Source: Phormidium tenue FACHB-1052 (GTDB lineage Bacteria; Cyanobacteriota; Cyanobacteriia; Phormidesmidales; Phormidesmidaceae). From it: 64,000 nt of DNA. The translations under genes were made by a program, and so were the position numbers. The notes beneath the pieces were generated by a model, which was not told the origin of the DNA, did not search any database, and saw only the letters and a program-made list of their open reading frames with translations. The stretch lies in assembly GCF_014696675.1 (NCBI RefSeq), contig NZ_JACJQN010000001.1, positions 1 through 64,000 on the forward strand, in the 5' to 3' direction. Positions 35,124-43,279 of this stretch are shown here, piece after piece (position 1 is the first letter of the stretch; each line of letters opens with the position of its first letter).

Positions 35124-36248
35124 CTAAACATCCTCTGGGGTCAAGGCAGTCTCTAAGGGTTCCGCAGTCGGTTCTACGCCCTCAAACGTTTGAGGCCGCG
35201 ACCCGATCGTATGACCTCTAGGGCGATCGAGCACGTCGATGATCCAGGCTTCTTCAATCCAGGTTTTGCAAACCACCGCCAGCGGCAGAGCCAACACCAG
35301 CCCCACAGGGCCAAGAAAGGTAGCAAAAAAGATTTGAGACACCAGGGTGGCGGCGGGCAGCAGCGACACCTGCTTCTGCATCACCATGGGCGAAAACCAG
35401 TAGCTCTCAACGTTTTGAATCAGCACGTAGAGCACAATCACCGCCAGGGCCTTACCGGGCGACTGGAGGAGCGCCACGAAAACTGGAAACACTGCGCTCA
35501 GGGTCGGCCCCAGGTTGGGGATAAAGTTAAACAGCCCCGCCAGCACCGCGTGGGCAAAGGCGTAGGGCACCCCCAGCAGCACCAGTCCGGTGAAGCTGAT
35601 CGTGGCCACAAAGATTGAACTCAGCGCTACCCCGCCCAGCCAGAACATCAGCGATCGCTCGCACTTGGTCAAAATTTCGTCGGCCCGGCGACGGTAGCTC
35701 GACGGAAACAGGCGCAGCAGCAGTCGGCGGTAGGCTTGGGGATTGGCCAGCATCATCAGCGTCAGCACGACCAGCAGCAACAGCTGGAGCAAAATCGCCA
35801 TTGAGCTTGAGAAAAACGTTAGAAAGTTGCCAAACACCGTGGAGCCAATGGAGGCCACCTGACGCAGCAGGTCGGGCAAGGGCGGCAGCACCCGCAGATC
35901 TTGCTCAGGAAACCATTCCGGTGGGTTCTCCTGAAAGGCATCAAACCACACCCCCAGTTGCTCAAACCCTTTGGGCGTCAGCAGCAGCAGTTCTTGAAAC
36001 TGGCTGACAAACAGAGGCAGCACTAACCCCAAAAACACCACGCCGCCCAAAAGCACCAGCGCCCCCGTGACCAGCACGGCGCGATCGCGACGCCAGCCAT
36101 ATACCCGCGAGAAAAATCGCACCAGGCTGTTGAGCGCAATGGTAATCACCACTGCCGCAAACATCAGTAAAACGATCTGGCGAAACTGCCAAATAATGAC
36201 GAGGGCAATGCCCAGAGCAGCTAGGTTGATCCAGTCGATGAGCTTCAC
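35124..36248 (-). CDS. AI-2E family (PerM/UPF0118) membrane protein, second copy
   Basis: 374 residues, same family as the protein at 8186-9229 but divergent in sequence. N-terminal helices (WINLAALGIALVIIWQF, IVLLMFAAVVITIAL), amphipathic domain around FQENPPEWFPEQDL, helices LLQLLLLVVLTLMML and GLVLLGVPYAFAHAVLAGLFNFIPNLGPTL, and the closing LPLAVVCKTWIEEAWIIDVLD. The cytosolic tail is acidic and Pro/Glu-rich. Transported substrate unknown. Confidence 0.87.
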   Translation of the reverse strand: MKLIDWINLAALGIALVIIWQFRQIVLLMFAAVVITIALNSLVRFFSRVYGWRRDRAVLVTGALVLLGGVVFLGLVLPLFVSQFQELLLLTPKGFEQLGVWFDAFQENPPEWFPEQDLRVLPPLPDLLRQVASIGSTVFGNFLTFFSSSMAILLQLLLLVVLTLMMLANPQAYRRLLLRLFPSSYRRRADEILTKCERSLMFWLGGVALSSIFVATISFTGLVLLGVPYAFAHAVLAGLFNFIPNLGPTLSAVFPVFVALLQSPGKALAVIVLYVLIQNVESYWFSPMVMQKQVSLLPAATLVSQIFFATFLGPVGLVLALPLAVVCKTWIEEAWIIDVLDRPRGHTIGSRPQTFEGVEPTAEPLETALTPEDV

Positions 36249-36375
36249 GGCAATAGAACCTTATGCAGTTAACGACGCCTGTGGCCAAATTGTAGCTGGC
36301 TACCGTAACCGAGAGGTCTAGTATCCCGACTGCGACTGGTATGCTGAATATTTATTGCTGTTTCTTCGGGTGTCA

Positions 36376-37107
36376 ATGGTAGCCCCAACTCCAATCTCCC
36401 TGCGCGACCAGCAGCACCCGATGATTCGGGATCTAGCCGATCGCATTGAAGCCACCTGGCGACAGTATCTCGACCTATCGCCCTACCACCTGCCGGAGGA
36501 TCTCGGCTACATTGAGGGCCGCCTGGAGGGCGAGCGGCTCACCATTGAAAACCAGTGCTACCAAACCCCCCAGTTTCGCAAGCTGCACCTAGAGCTGGCC
36601 CGCGTGGGCAACAACCTGGACATTTTGCACTGCGTCATGTTTCCCCAACCCGAGTACGCCCTGCCCATGTTTGGTTGCGACCTGGTGGGCGGGCGTGGGC
36701 AAATTAGCGCCGCCATTGTCGATCTTTCACCCGTGGGCAATGTTTTACCGGCGGGCTACACCGCTGTTTTAGAGGCTCTACCAGCCCAAAGCTTTAGCGA
36801 GGAGCGCGATCTGCCGGGTTGGGGCACCATTTTTTCGCCCTATTGCCGGTTTATTCGCCCGGCCAGCCCCGAGGAGGAAACAGCTTTTATCGATCTGATT
36901 GCCACTTACCTGGCTCTGCACTGTCAACAGGCGATCGCCACCCCAGCGACCCCGGCCCAGCGAGAGAGCATTGTGGCCGGTCAGCGCCACTACTGCGAGC
37001 AGCAGCAAAAGAACGACAAAACCCGACGAGTGCTCGAAAAAGCCTTTGGCGACGCCTGGGCCGAGCGCTACATGACCACCGTGCTGTTTGATCTGCCGCC
37101 GGTCTAA
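36376..37107 (+). CDS. pcyA: phycocyanobilin:ferredoxin oxidoreductase
   Basis: 243 residues; reduces biliverdin IX-alpha to phycocyanobilin in two ferredoxin-dependent two-electron steps, supplying the chromophore of phycobilisomes and phytochromes. Conserved blocks: [49 protein letters not shown] and [17 protein letters not shown]. The catalytic residues are present as Glu73, His85 and Asp102, equal to Glu76/His88/Asp105 of the Synechocystis enzyme with a shift of three. The ATG at 36376 is chosen; the in-frame codons up to 36355 have no family match. Confidence 0.96.
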   Translation: MVAPTPISLRDQQHPMIRDLADRIEATWRQYLDLSPYHLPEDLGYIEGRLEGERLTIENQCYQTPQFRKLHLELARVGNNLDILHCVMFPQPEYALPMFGCDLVGGRGQISAAIVDLSPVGNVLPAGYTAVLEALPAQSFSEERDLPGWGTIFSPYCRFIRPASPEEETAFIDLIATYLALHCQQAIATPATPAQRESIVAGQRHYCEQQQKNDKTRRVLEKAFGDAWAERYMTTVLFDLPPV

Positions 37108-37143
37108 AGTCATCTGGAAGTTAGCCTGTCCCCAGGCTCGGGG

Positions 37144-37173
37144 TTGACTAGAATAGAAAATCTTAGCTATACA
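37144..37173 (+). promoter_or_regulatory. candidate gmk promoter, near-leaderless
   Basis: TTGACT (37144-37149) and TATACA (37168-37173) with an 18-nt spacer. Transcription would begin around 37180, at or 1-2 nt before the gmk ATG (37182), giving an almost leaderless mRNA. Confidence 0.5.
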
Positions 37174-37181
37174 CCGCCGCC

Positions 37182-37814
37182 ATGACCGTCAGCACCCCAG
37201 CACCGCTAGAAACCCTCAGCCCGGAGACCCTCAGCCTAACCACCGAAACCGAATTCACCCCGCGTCGGGGGCGGCTGATTGTGTTTACTGGCCCTAGCGG
37301 GGTGGGTAAGGGGACGCTGCTGCGGGCGCTGCGCCACCGCTATCCGGCACTGAAGCTGTCGGTGTCGGCCACCACGCGATCGCCCCGCCCCGGCGAGGTC
37401 AACGGCCAAGACTATTTCTTCGTCAGCCGCGACGAGTTTCGCGCCATGGTTGAGCAGGGGGAACTGCTGGAGTGGGCCGAGTTTGCGGGCAACCTCTACG
37501 GCACCCCAAAAACTCCGGTAATTAAAGAGATCGAAGCTGGCCAGTGGGTGATTTTAGAAATTGAGCTAGAGGGCGCTCGTCAGGTGCGTGAAACCTTTCC
37601 CCATGCGCTCCAGCTATTTGTGCTGCCCCCCTCGCTGGAAGAGCTAGAAAGCCGCATTCGCCTACGGGGCAAAGATGCCGATGATGCCATTGCCCGGCGG
37701 CTTCAGCGGGCTCTGGTTGAGATCGATGCCGCCTCAGAGTTTGACGAGCAAATCGTCAACGACGATCTCGAGGTAGCCCTTCAACAGCTAGAGAATGCGA
37801 TCTTCAAGGATTAA
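37182..37814 (+). CDS. gmk: guanylate kinase
   Basis: 210 residues; phosphorylates GMP to GDP. P-loop GPSGVGKGT at 37-45, the GMP-binding region [22 protein letters not shown] ([14 protein letters not shown]), [18 protein letters not shown] and the lid [15 protein letters not shown]. It carries a 30-residue N-terminal extension (Thr/Pro/Glu-rich) before the family start RGRLIVFTG; no better start codon exists near residue 28. Follows pcyA by 74 bp with its own promoter. Confidence 0.95.
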   Translation: MTVSTPAPLETLSPETLSLTTETEFTPRRGRLIVFTGPSGVGKGTLLRALRHRYPALKLSVSATTRSPRPGEVNGQDYFFVSRDEFRAMVEQGELLEWAEFAGNLYGTPKTPVIKEIEAGQWVILEIELEGARQVRETFPHALQLFVLPPSLEELESRIRLRGKDADDAIARRLQRALVEIDAASEFDEQIVNDDLEVALQQLENAIFKD

Positions 37815-37854
37815 ACTCAGCTTTCCCTAGCTCTCCAGCCTGCAAGATATACCG

Positions 37855-37895
37855 AAGAGATTCCCCTAGCCTTAGTAAGGTCAGGGGAATCTCTT
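37855..37895. terminator. gmk 3' hairpin
   Basis: AAGAGATTCCCCT (37855-37867) pairs with AGGGGAATCTCTT (37883-37895), with an inner CCTTAGTAAGG. The stem serves gmk and lies 27 bp from the convergent DUF1499 gene end, so it may act in both directions. Only TTT follows on the plus strand. Confidence 0.7.
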
Positions 37896-37921
37896 TAGCA
37901 AGCGGTTAGAACGGAGCTGGT

Positions 37922-38458
37922 CTATCCAGCCACTGCTGCTGAGGCTAGAGCCTGGCGAATGGCTTCGATGCGTTTGCGGTTGGCCCCCAGGTCGGACTGG
38001 CCGAGGCGCGACGCCGATCGCACCTGAATGACGGGCGTGGAGGGGTCGAGGTAGAACTCCACATCGTCCACAAAGCCCATCAGCTTGCTGGTGAACTCGG
38101 CGTAGAGGTAGCGATCGGTCTTCTCAATAATTTTGGTGCGCGACATGGCATTGACCACAGCCTCTAGCAGAGCCATGGCCTGAGCGGGGTCGCCACTGTA
38201 GGCCAAAGGTGCGATCGCGTGTTCGGCATCGGCATCGCTCTCGCTGATCACGCAGTTGGGCGTATTGGGGCAAGGCGACAGCTTACCGTCTTTGACCCCC
38301 AGGTTTGTGGGGCGCTTACCTGCCAAACCACCCATAAACGGTAGTACTGCCATGGGGCCATCATCCAAAGAAACAGCAGCGCTGGGATACGCATGGCCCA
38401 GCAGAGTCATCATAACCAGAGCAACCCCAAATACCAGGCGAAAAACTGATCTCAGCAT
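37922..38458 (-). CDS. DUF1499 family exported protein
   Basis: 178 residues. A signal peptide or N-terminal anchor covers about 1-28 (VFRLVFGVALVMMTLLGHA, possible cleavage after PSAA). The DUF1499 domain follows: LGVKDGKLSPCPNTPNCVIS with the paired Cys, TDRYLYAEFTSKLMGFVDDVEFYLD and IQVRSASRLGQSDLGANRKRIE. Function of the family is not established. Ends convergent to gmk. Confidence 0.88.
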   Translation of the reverse strand: MLRSVFRLVFGVALVMMTLLGHAYPSAAVSLDDGPMAVLPFMGGLAGKRPTNLGVKDGKLSPCPNTPNCVISESDADAEHAIAPLAYSGDPAQAMALLEAVVNAMSRTKIIEKTDRYLYAEFTSKLMGFVDDVEFYLDPSTPVIQVRSASRLGQSDLGANRKRIEAIRQALASAAVAG

Positions 38459-38547
38459 GGTGAAACGTTCAAATCCTTAGGTGGCTCTCTAGTAGGATAA
38501 AGCAGATGAGTTAGCTCCGAAACCAGCCCCCCTGCCAGAGATTAACC

Positions 38548-39936
38548 ATGACGACCTTTGCCGCCACCACACCCGTCGCCGACCTGCTGCAACGCCAGCG
38601 GGCCTACTGGGCCACCGGGGCCACTCGTAGCCTCGACTTTCGCCTCGGTCAGCTCAAGGCGTTGCGGGCGGCGATCGTTACCTATCAGGCAGAGATTATT
38701 GATGCGGTCAGGCAAGACCTGGGACGCCCTGAGTTTGAGGGCTACTTTGAGGTGGGCACCATCAGCGAGCTAGATCACGTGATCAAGCATCTGCATCGTT
38801 GGGTCAAACCTCGCAAGACATCGCTGCCCCTGAGCCAACTACCCGGTTCGGCCTGGGTGCAGCCCGAACCCCTGGGGGTAGCTCTGATTATCGCCCCCTG
38901 GAACTATCCTTTTCAGCTCACCATATCGCCGCTGATCGGGGCGATCGCCGCTGGCAACTGCGCCCTGCTCAAACCCTCGGAGCTGGCTCCGGCCACCTCT
39001 AAAGTGCTGGCTCAGCTCATAGCAGACACCTTTGACCCTGCCCACGTGGCCCTGGTAGAAGGCGGCATCGACACCGCCCAAGCGCTGCTGGCCGAGAAAT
39101 TTGACCACATCTTTTTTACCGGCGGCGAGCGCATCGGCAAGATTGTGATGCAGGCGGCGGCCCAGCACCTGACGCCCGTCACCCTAGAGCTGGGCGGCAA
39201 AAGCCCCTGTATCATCGATGCCGATGTCAACCTGGAGGTCGCGGCTCGGCGCATTGTCTGGGGCAAATTTCTCAATGCGGGGCAGACCTGCGTAGCCCCA
39301 GACTACCTGCTAGTCGATGAGCGCGTTAAGGACGGTCTAGTGGCTGCGCTCCAGCAGCGCATTCAGGTCTGCTATGGGGATGACCCCGCCATCAGCCCCG
39401 ACCTCTCGCGGGTGGTTAACGATCGCCAGTTCGATCGCCTGGTGAATTTGCTGAATCAGGGCAACATTCTTGCCGGGGGGCAGCACAACCGGAGCGATCG
39501 CTACATCGCCCCCACCCTAATCGACGGCATCGGCTGGGATGATTCGATTATGCAGGAGGAGATCTTTGGCCCGATTCTGCCAATTCTCACCTACAAAGAT
39601 CTGGGGGATGCGATCGCGGCCATCAACCAGCGGCCCAAACCCCTGGCGCTATACCTATTTACGCGCGATCGCCAGGTGCAGACCCAGGTGCTCGATCGCA
39701 CTACAGCGGGCTCAGTATGCATCAACGATGTGATTTTGCAGATCGCCATCTGGGATTTACCCTTTGGCGGCGTCGGCAGCAGCGGCGTCGGCAGCTACCA
39801 CGGTCAGCACAGCTTCAATACGTTCTCTCACCTCAAAAGCGTGCTCAAAAAGCCCTTCTGGATCGATATGGACTGGCGCTACCCCCCCTACGGCGACAAG
39901 GTAAAGCTATTTCAGAAATTTATCGGGCTGTCCTAG
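38548..39936 (+). CDS. aldehyde dehydrogenase family protein
   Basis: 462-residue NAD(P)+-dependent aldehyde dehydrogenase of the short, class-3/fatty-aldehyde type. Seen: IIAPWNYPFQ, KPSELAPATS, general-base Glu214 in TLELGGKSP and nucleophile Cys248 in NAGQTCVAPDYLL, plus EEIFGPILP and the closing KKPFWIDMDWRYPPYG. Cyanobacterial relatives (AldE-like, for example slr0091) oxidise fatty or apocarotenoid aldehydes. Which substrate applies here is not visible. ATG at 38548 follows an AGAGATTAACC stretch without a strong Shine-Dalgarno. Confidence 0.92.
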   Translation: MTTFAATTPVADLLQRQRAYWATGATRSLDFRLGQLKALRAAIVTYQAEIIDAVRQDLGRPEFEGYFEVGTISELDHVIKHLHRWVKPRKTSLPLSQLPGSAWVQPEPLGVALIIAPWNYPFQLTISPLIGAIAAGNCALLKPSELAPATSKVLAQLIADTFDPAHVALVEGGIDTAQALLAEKFDHIFFTGGERIGKIVMQAAAQHLTPVTLELGGKSPCIIDADVNLEVAARRIVWGKFLNAGQTCVAPDYLLVDERVKDGLVAALQQRIQVCYGDDPAISPDLSRVVNDRQFDRLVNLLNQGNILAGGQHNRSDRYIAPTLIDGIGWDDSIMQEEIFGPILPILTYKDLGDAIAAINQRPKPLALYLFTRDRQVQTQVLDRTTAGSVCINDVILQIAIWDLPFGGVGSSGVGSYHGQHSFNTFSHLKSVLKKPFWIDMDWRYPPYGDKVKLFQKFIGLS

Positions 39937-40058
39937 ACTAGGGCCATCGATCCTGAGGCAACCGTTCAAAATCTGACTTTGCATAGGGGAAAACATTGGC
40001 CTCAGCGAACGGTCTGCTATAGTCCGCTGCTAATGCTGCGCTGCGGGGCTTATTTACC

Positions 40059-41417
40059 ATGCCAACCCTTCTGGTCAAAAACATTCACACCTTGGTCACC
40101 ATGGATGACCAGCGGCAGGAGATTCGATCGGGGGCACTGTTCATTCGCGACCACGCGATTGAGCAGGTGGGCACCACTGAAGAACTCCCTCAGACGGCAG
40201 ATCGGGTGCTGGATCTGGGCGATCGCCACCTCGTTCTCCCCGGCCTGGTCAATACCCACCACCACTTTTTTCAAACCCTTACCCGCGTAGTGCCCAGAGC
40301 GCAAAATTCATCGCTGTTTGACTGGCTCAGCGCTCTCTACCCGCTATGGCAAAAACTCACCCCTGATGCGATCGCCCTCAGTGCCCAGGTGGCCGCCGCC
40401 GAGCTGATCTACTCAGGCTGCACCACTGCCAGCGACCACCTCTACCTCTTCCCCAACGACTGCACCCTGGATGACGAAATCGAGGCGGTGCGCCAAACCG
40501 GGCTGCGCTTCCACGCCAGCCGAGGCAGCATGAGCGTGGGCGAAAGCAAGGGCGGCCTGCCCCCCGACGCGATCGTGGAAGCCGAGGCCAACATTCTCAA
40601 AGACTCCCAGCGGCTGATCGAGCAGTACCACGACAACGACCCCTACTCCCTGCTGCGCATTACCCTGGCCCCCTGCTCCCCCTTCAGCGTCTCGACTGAT
40701 CTAATGCGCGAATCGGCGGCGCTGGCCCGCAGCTACCCCGGCGTGCGGCTGCACACCCACCTGGCCGAAAACAACTCTGATGTCACATACAGCCTCGACA
40801 CCTTTGGCCTCACCCCCGGCGACTACGCCGCCTCGGTGGGCTGGCTGGGGAAAGATGTGTGGCACGCCCACTGTGTCAAGTTGGATGACAAGGCCATCCA
40901 CAGCTTTGGCCAAACGGGCACCGGGGTAGCCCACTGCCCCTGTAGCAACATGCGCCTGGCCAGCGGCATGGCCCCAATTCGGAAAATGCTGGATCAGAGT
41001 GTGCCCGTTGGCCTAGGGGTGGATGGGTCGGCCTCCAACGACGGCAGCCACCTGCTAGCCGAAGCGCGTCAAGCCCTTCTCATGGCCCGCGTGCGCGAAG
41101 AAGATCCTTCAGCGCTGACCGCTCGCGAAGCGTTAGAAATCGCCACTCGCGGCGGCGCTCAAGTGCTGGGCCGCACCGACATTGGCCACCTCGCCCCCGG
41201 AATGGCGGCAGATTTTATCACTGTAAATCTCGATCGCCTCGCCCTATCCGGCATCACCCACGACCCTGTCGCCGCACTAATTTTCTGCATCATCGATCGC
41301 GTCGATTACAGCTTCATCCACGGTCGAGAGGTGCTCAACCCGGAGGGCTTGCTGACGCTGGATTTGCCGGTGGTGCTGGAGAAGCACGGGGCGGTGGCGC
41401 GATCGCTTGCTGCCTAG
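40059..41417 (+). CDS. 8-oxoguanine deaminase-type amidohydrolase
   Basis: 452-residue metal-dependent deaminase. Metal ligands: His67/His69 in NTHHHFFQTLTR, HTHLAENNSD, HCVKLDD and Asp in VDGSASNDGSHLL. The blocks PRAQNSSLFDWLSALYPLW and SGCTTASDHLYLFPND match 8-oxoguanine deaminases, which convert the damaged base to urate, better than atrazine or guanine deaminases. Likely guanine-damage salvage under oxidative load. Its stop codon overlaps the stop of the convergent phytochelatin synthase-like gene (shared CTAG). Confidence 0.85.
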   Translation: MPTLLVKNIHTLVTMDDQRQEIRSGALFIRDHAIEQVGTTEELPQTADRVLDLGDRHLVLPGLVNTHHHFFQTLTRVVPRAQNSSLFDWLSALYPLWQKLTPDAIALSAQVAAAELIYSGCTTASDHLYLFPNDCTLDDEIEAVRQTGLRFHASRGSMSVGESKGGLPPDAIVEAEANILKDSQRLIEQYHDNDPYSLLRITLAPCSPFSVSTDLMRESAALARSYPGVRLHTHLAENNSDVTYSLDTFGLTPGDYAASVGWLGKDVWHAHCVKLDDKAIHSFGQTGTGVAHCPCSNMRLASGMAPIRKMLDQSVPVGLGVDGSASNDGSHLLAEARQALLMARVREEDPSALTAREALEIATRGGAQVLGRTDIGHLAPGMAADFITVNLDRLALSGITHDPVAALIFCIIDRVDYSFIHGREVLNPEGLLTLDLPVVLEKHGAVARSLAA

Positions 41418-42193
41418 CGTGCCTCAATCAACAAAAACCCCCGCGTCTTGCCCGACACCGAATCTACCGTGTTAGTAGACTCCCACAGGGTTTCAGCCTG
41501 CACCCACACCGGAGGATATTTGTAGCGCGACACATCCAAAACCAAAAATTGGTCGGTATCAGCATCGTAGGCGGCGATGGGCGAAATGTGTCCACCGCTT
41601 TCTTGACCGATCGCTCGGCGCAGGTAATTGATCAGCACGTAGCTATCGGGGGTCTCCAAGTTGGTGCGAATCAAATTGCGAAACTCATCCAAACTCACAT
41701 CGCTGCCGTGGTGAATTTCAGCGCTGACGGGATAGGTTTCGAGAATGCCAGCGAGTTCAGCTAGGGTGAGGCCCTGACGGGCGATCTCGTCCCTGGCAAT
41801 AATCGCCTCGGTCTGCTCGTTGAATACATTCTCCTGGGTGAAATAATTCCGCTCCCACTCCGGGGCCAGCGGGGCCGGAACCCCCAGGGCGTTGAGCACC
41901 ATCACCGTGCTAGCTACCCCGCAAAAGGCCTGGTTCACCTGAGTGACAAACTGGCTTGTCAGCGGCACATAATCCGCTAGGGCTTCACTATCTCGCAGCA
42001 GCCTCTGCCCCTCCGCCGAGGTCAACGGAATTAGGTGATCGGGCAGAGGTAACGTTTGAGCAGCCAGTGGCCTGGCGATCAGCGTTAACCCCAGCGCCGC
42101 CAACAGCGCCATGATTTTGGGTTGTCGGGGGGCGATCGTCAGCATCTGACGCAGCGCAGGAGTAGCAGTCTTTGCAGGGGATGCGATCGTCAT
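41414..42193 (-). CDS. phytochelatin synthase-like peptidase, exported
   Basis: 259 residues. A hydrophobic signal segment covers about 27-46 (IMALLAALGLTLIARPLAA). The papain-like triad is Cys91 (NQAFCGVASTVMVLNALG), His202 (SGGHISPIAAYD) and Asp220 (LVLDVSRYKYPPVW). Bacterial single-domain relatives such as Nostoc Alr0975 cleave Gly from glutathione and make little phytochelatin. A signal peptide implies work in the periplasm or lumen. I use the ATG at 42193; a GTG at 42220 is possible. Confidence 0.87.
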   Translation of the reverse strand: MTIASPAKTATPALRQMLTIAPRQPKIMALLAALGLTLIARPLAAQTLPLPDHLIPLTSAEGQRLLRDSEALADYVPLTSQFVTQVNQAFCGVASTVMVLNALGVPAPLAPEWERNYFTQENVFNEQTEAIIARDEIARQGLTLAELAGILETYPVSAEIHHGSDVSLDEFRNLIRTNLETPDSYVLINYLRRAIGQESGGHISPIAAYDADTDQFLVLDVSRYKYPPVWVQAETLWESTNTVDSVSGKTRGFLLIEAR

Positions 42194-42310
42194 AGAATTA
42201 TTCCAATCCGTAGCTAACACTGTAGGTCACGACTTTATCCTCGGCGGCACCCAAAACAATGGGTAGCTACAGTAGAAGAGTGACCACAAGTTTTCTTCGC
42301 AGCCATTGTT

Positions 42311-43207
42311 ATGTCAATCTTGAACCAGGCCAGTACTGCTAAAACCCTGCACAGCATTCAGCGATCCCAAGGTCGTCACTGGGTGGGCGATGGCTTTCCG
42401 GTGCGCACGCTGATGGCCTACAACAGTTTGGGCCAAACCATCAGCCCCTTTTTGCTGCTCGACTATGCCGGGCCAGCTGAGTTTTCGCCAACCACTGCCC
42501 GGCGCGGCGTGGGCGAGCACCCCCACCGGGGCTTTGAGACCGTCACCATTGTCTACGACGGCGAAGTCGAGCACCGCGATTCTGCCGGGGGGGGCGGCAT
42601 CATTGGTCCTGGCGATGTGCAGTGGATGACGGCGGCGGCGGGTTTAGTCCACGAAGAGTTCCACGGGCCAAATTTTGCCCAAACTGGTGGCCCCTTTGAG
42701 ATGGTGCAGCTATGGGTGAATCTGCCCGCTAAAGACAAAATGTCTACACCTCGCTATCAAGGCATTACGAGCGATCGCATTCCCACCGTCGAGCTACCCG
42801 AGGGCCAGGGCCACCTGCGAGTCATTGCCGGAGAGTTCCAAAACGTCCAGGGGCCAGCCCAAACCTTTACCCCCATCAATATGTGGGATCTGCGGCTGAG
42901 CGGTGGTAAGCAAGTGAATCTAGAACTGCCCGAGGGCCACACCACCCTGCTGGTGGTGCTGAAAGGCTCGGTGCGCGTCGGCAGGTCGGAACCGATTAGC
43001 GAAGCAGAGATCGGCATCTGCGACCCGGCTGGCACCACCCTCACCCTCGACTGCCTGCAAGATACCAAGGCTCTGCTGCTCTCGGGTGCTCCCATCGACG
43101 AGCCCATCGTCGGCCACGGCCCATTTGTGATGAACACCTCGGCGGAAATCTACCAGGCTGTAACCGACTACCAGAGCGGCAAAATGGGTGCCCTCGCCCC
43201 CCAATAG
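42311..43207 (+). CDS. pirin family protein
   Basis: 298-residue bicupin. The N-terminal cupin has the metal-binding set: GEHPHRGFETVTIVYDGEVEHRDS and AGLVHEEFHG (His, His, His, Glu). The C-terminal cupin lacks it. Some bacterial pirins have quercetinase activity; others modulate pyruvate dehydrogenase. Divergent from the phytochelatin synthase-like gene (117 bp). Confidence 0.92.
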   Translation: MSILNQASTAKTLHSIQRSQGRHWVGDGFPVRTLMAYNSLGQTISPFLLLDYAGPAEFSPTTARRGVGEHPHRGFETVTIVYDGEVEHRDSAGGGGIIGPGDVQWMTAAAGLVHEEFHGPNFAQTGGPFEMVQLWVNLPAKDKMSTPRYQGITSDRIPTVELPEGQGHLRVIAGEFQNVQGPAQTFTPINMWDLRLSGGKQVNLELPEGHTTLLVVLKGSVRVGRSEPISEAEIGICDPAGTTLTLDCLQDTKALLLSGAPIDEPIVGHGPFVMNTSAEIYQAVTDYQSGKMGALAPQ

Positions 43208-43279
43208 CCCGGCACAAACGGGTCAACTTTTGTAAGATCCCCACAGCACCCTTTGCGCAGCGGGAGATTTTGCACCGGC

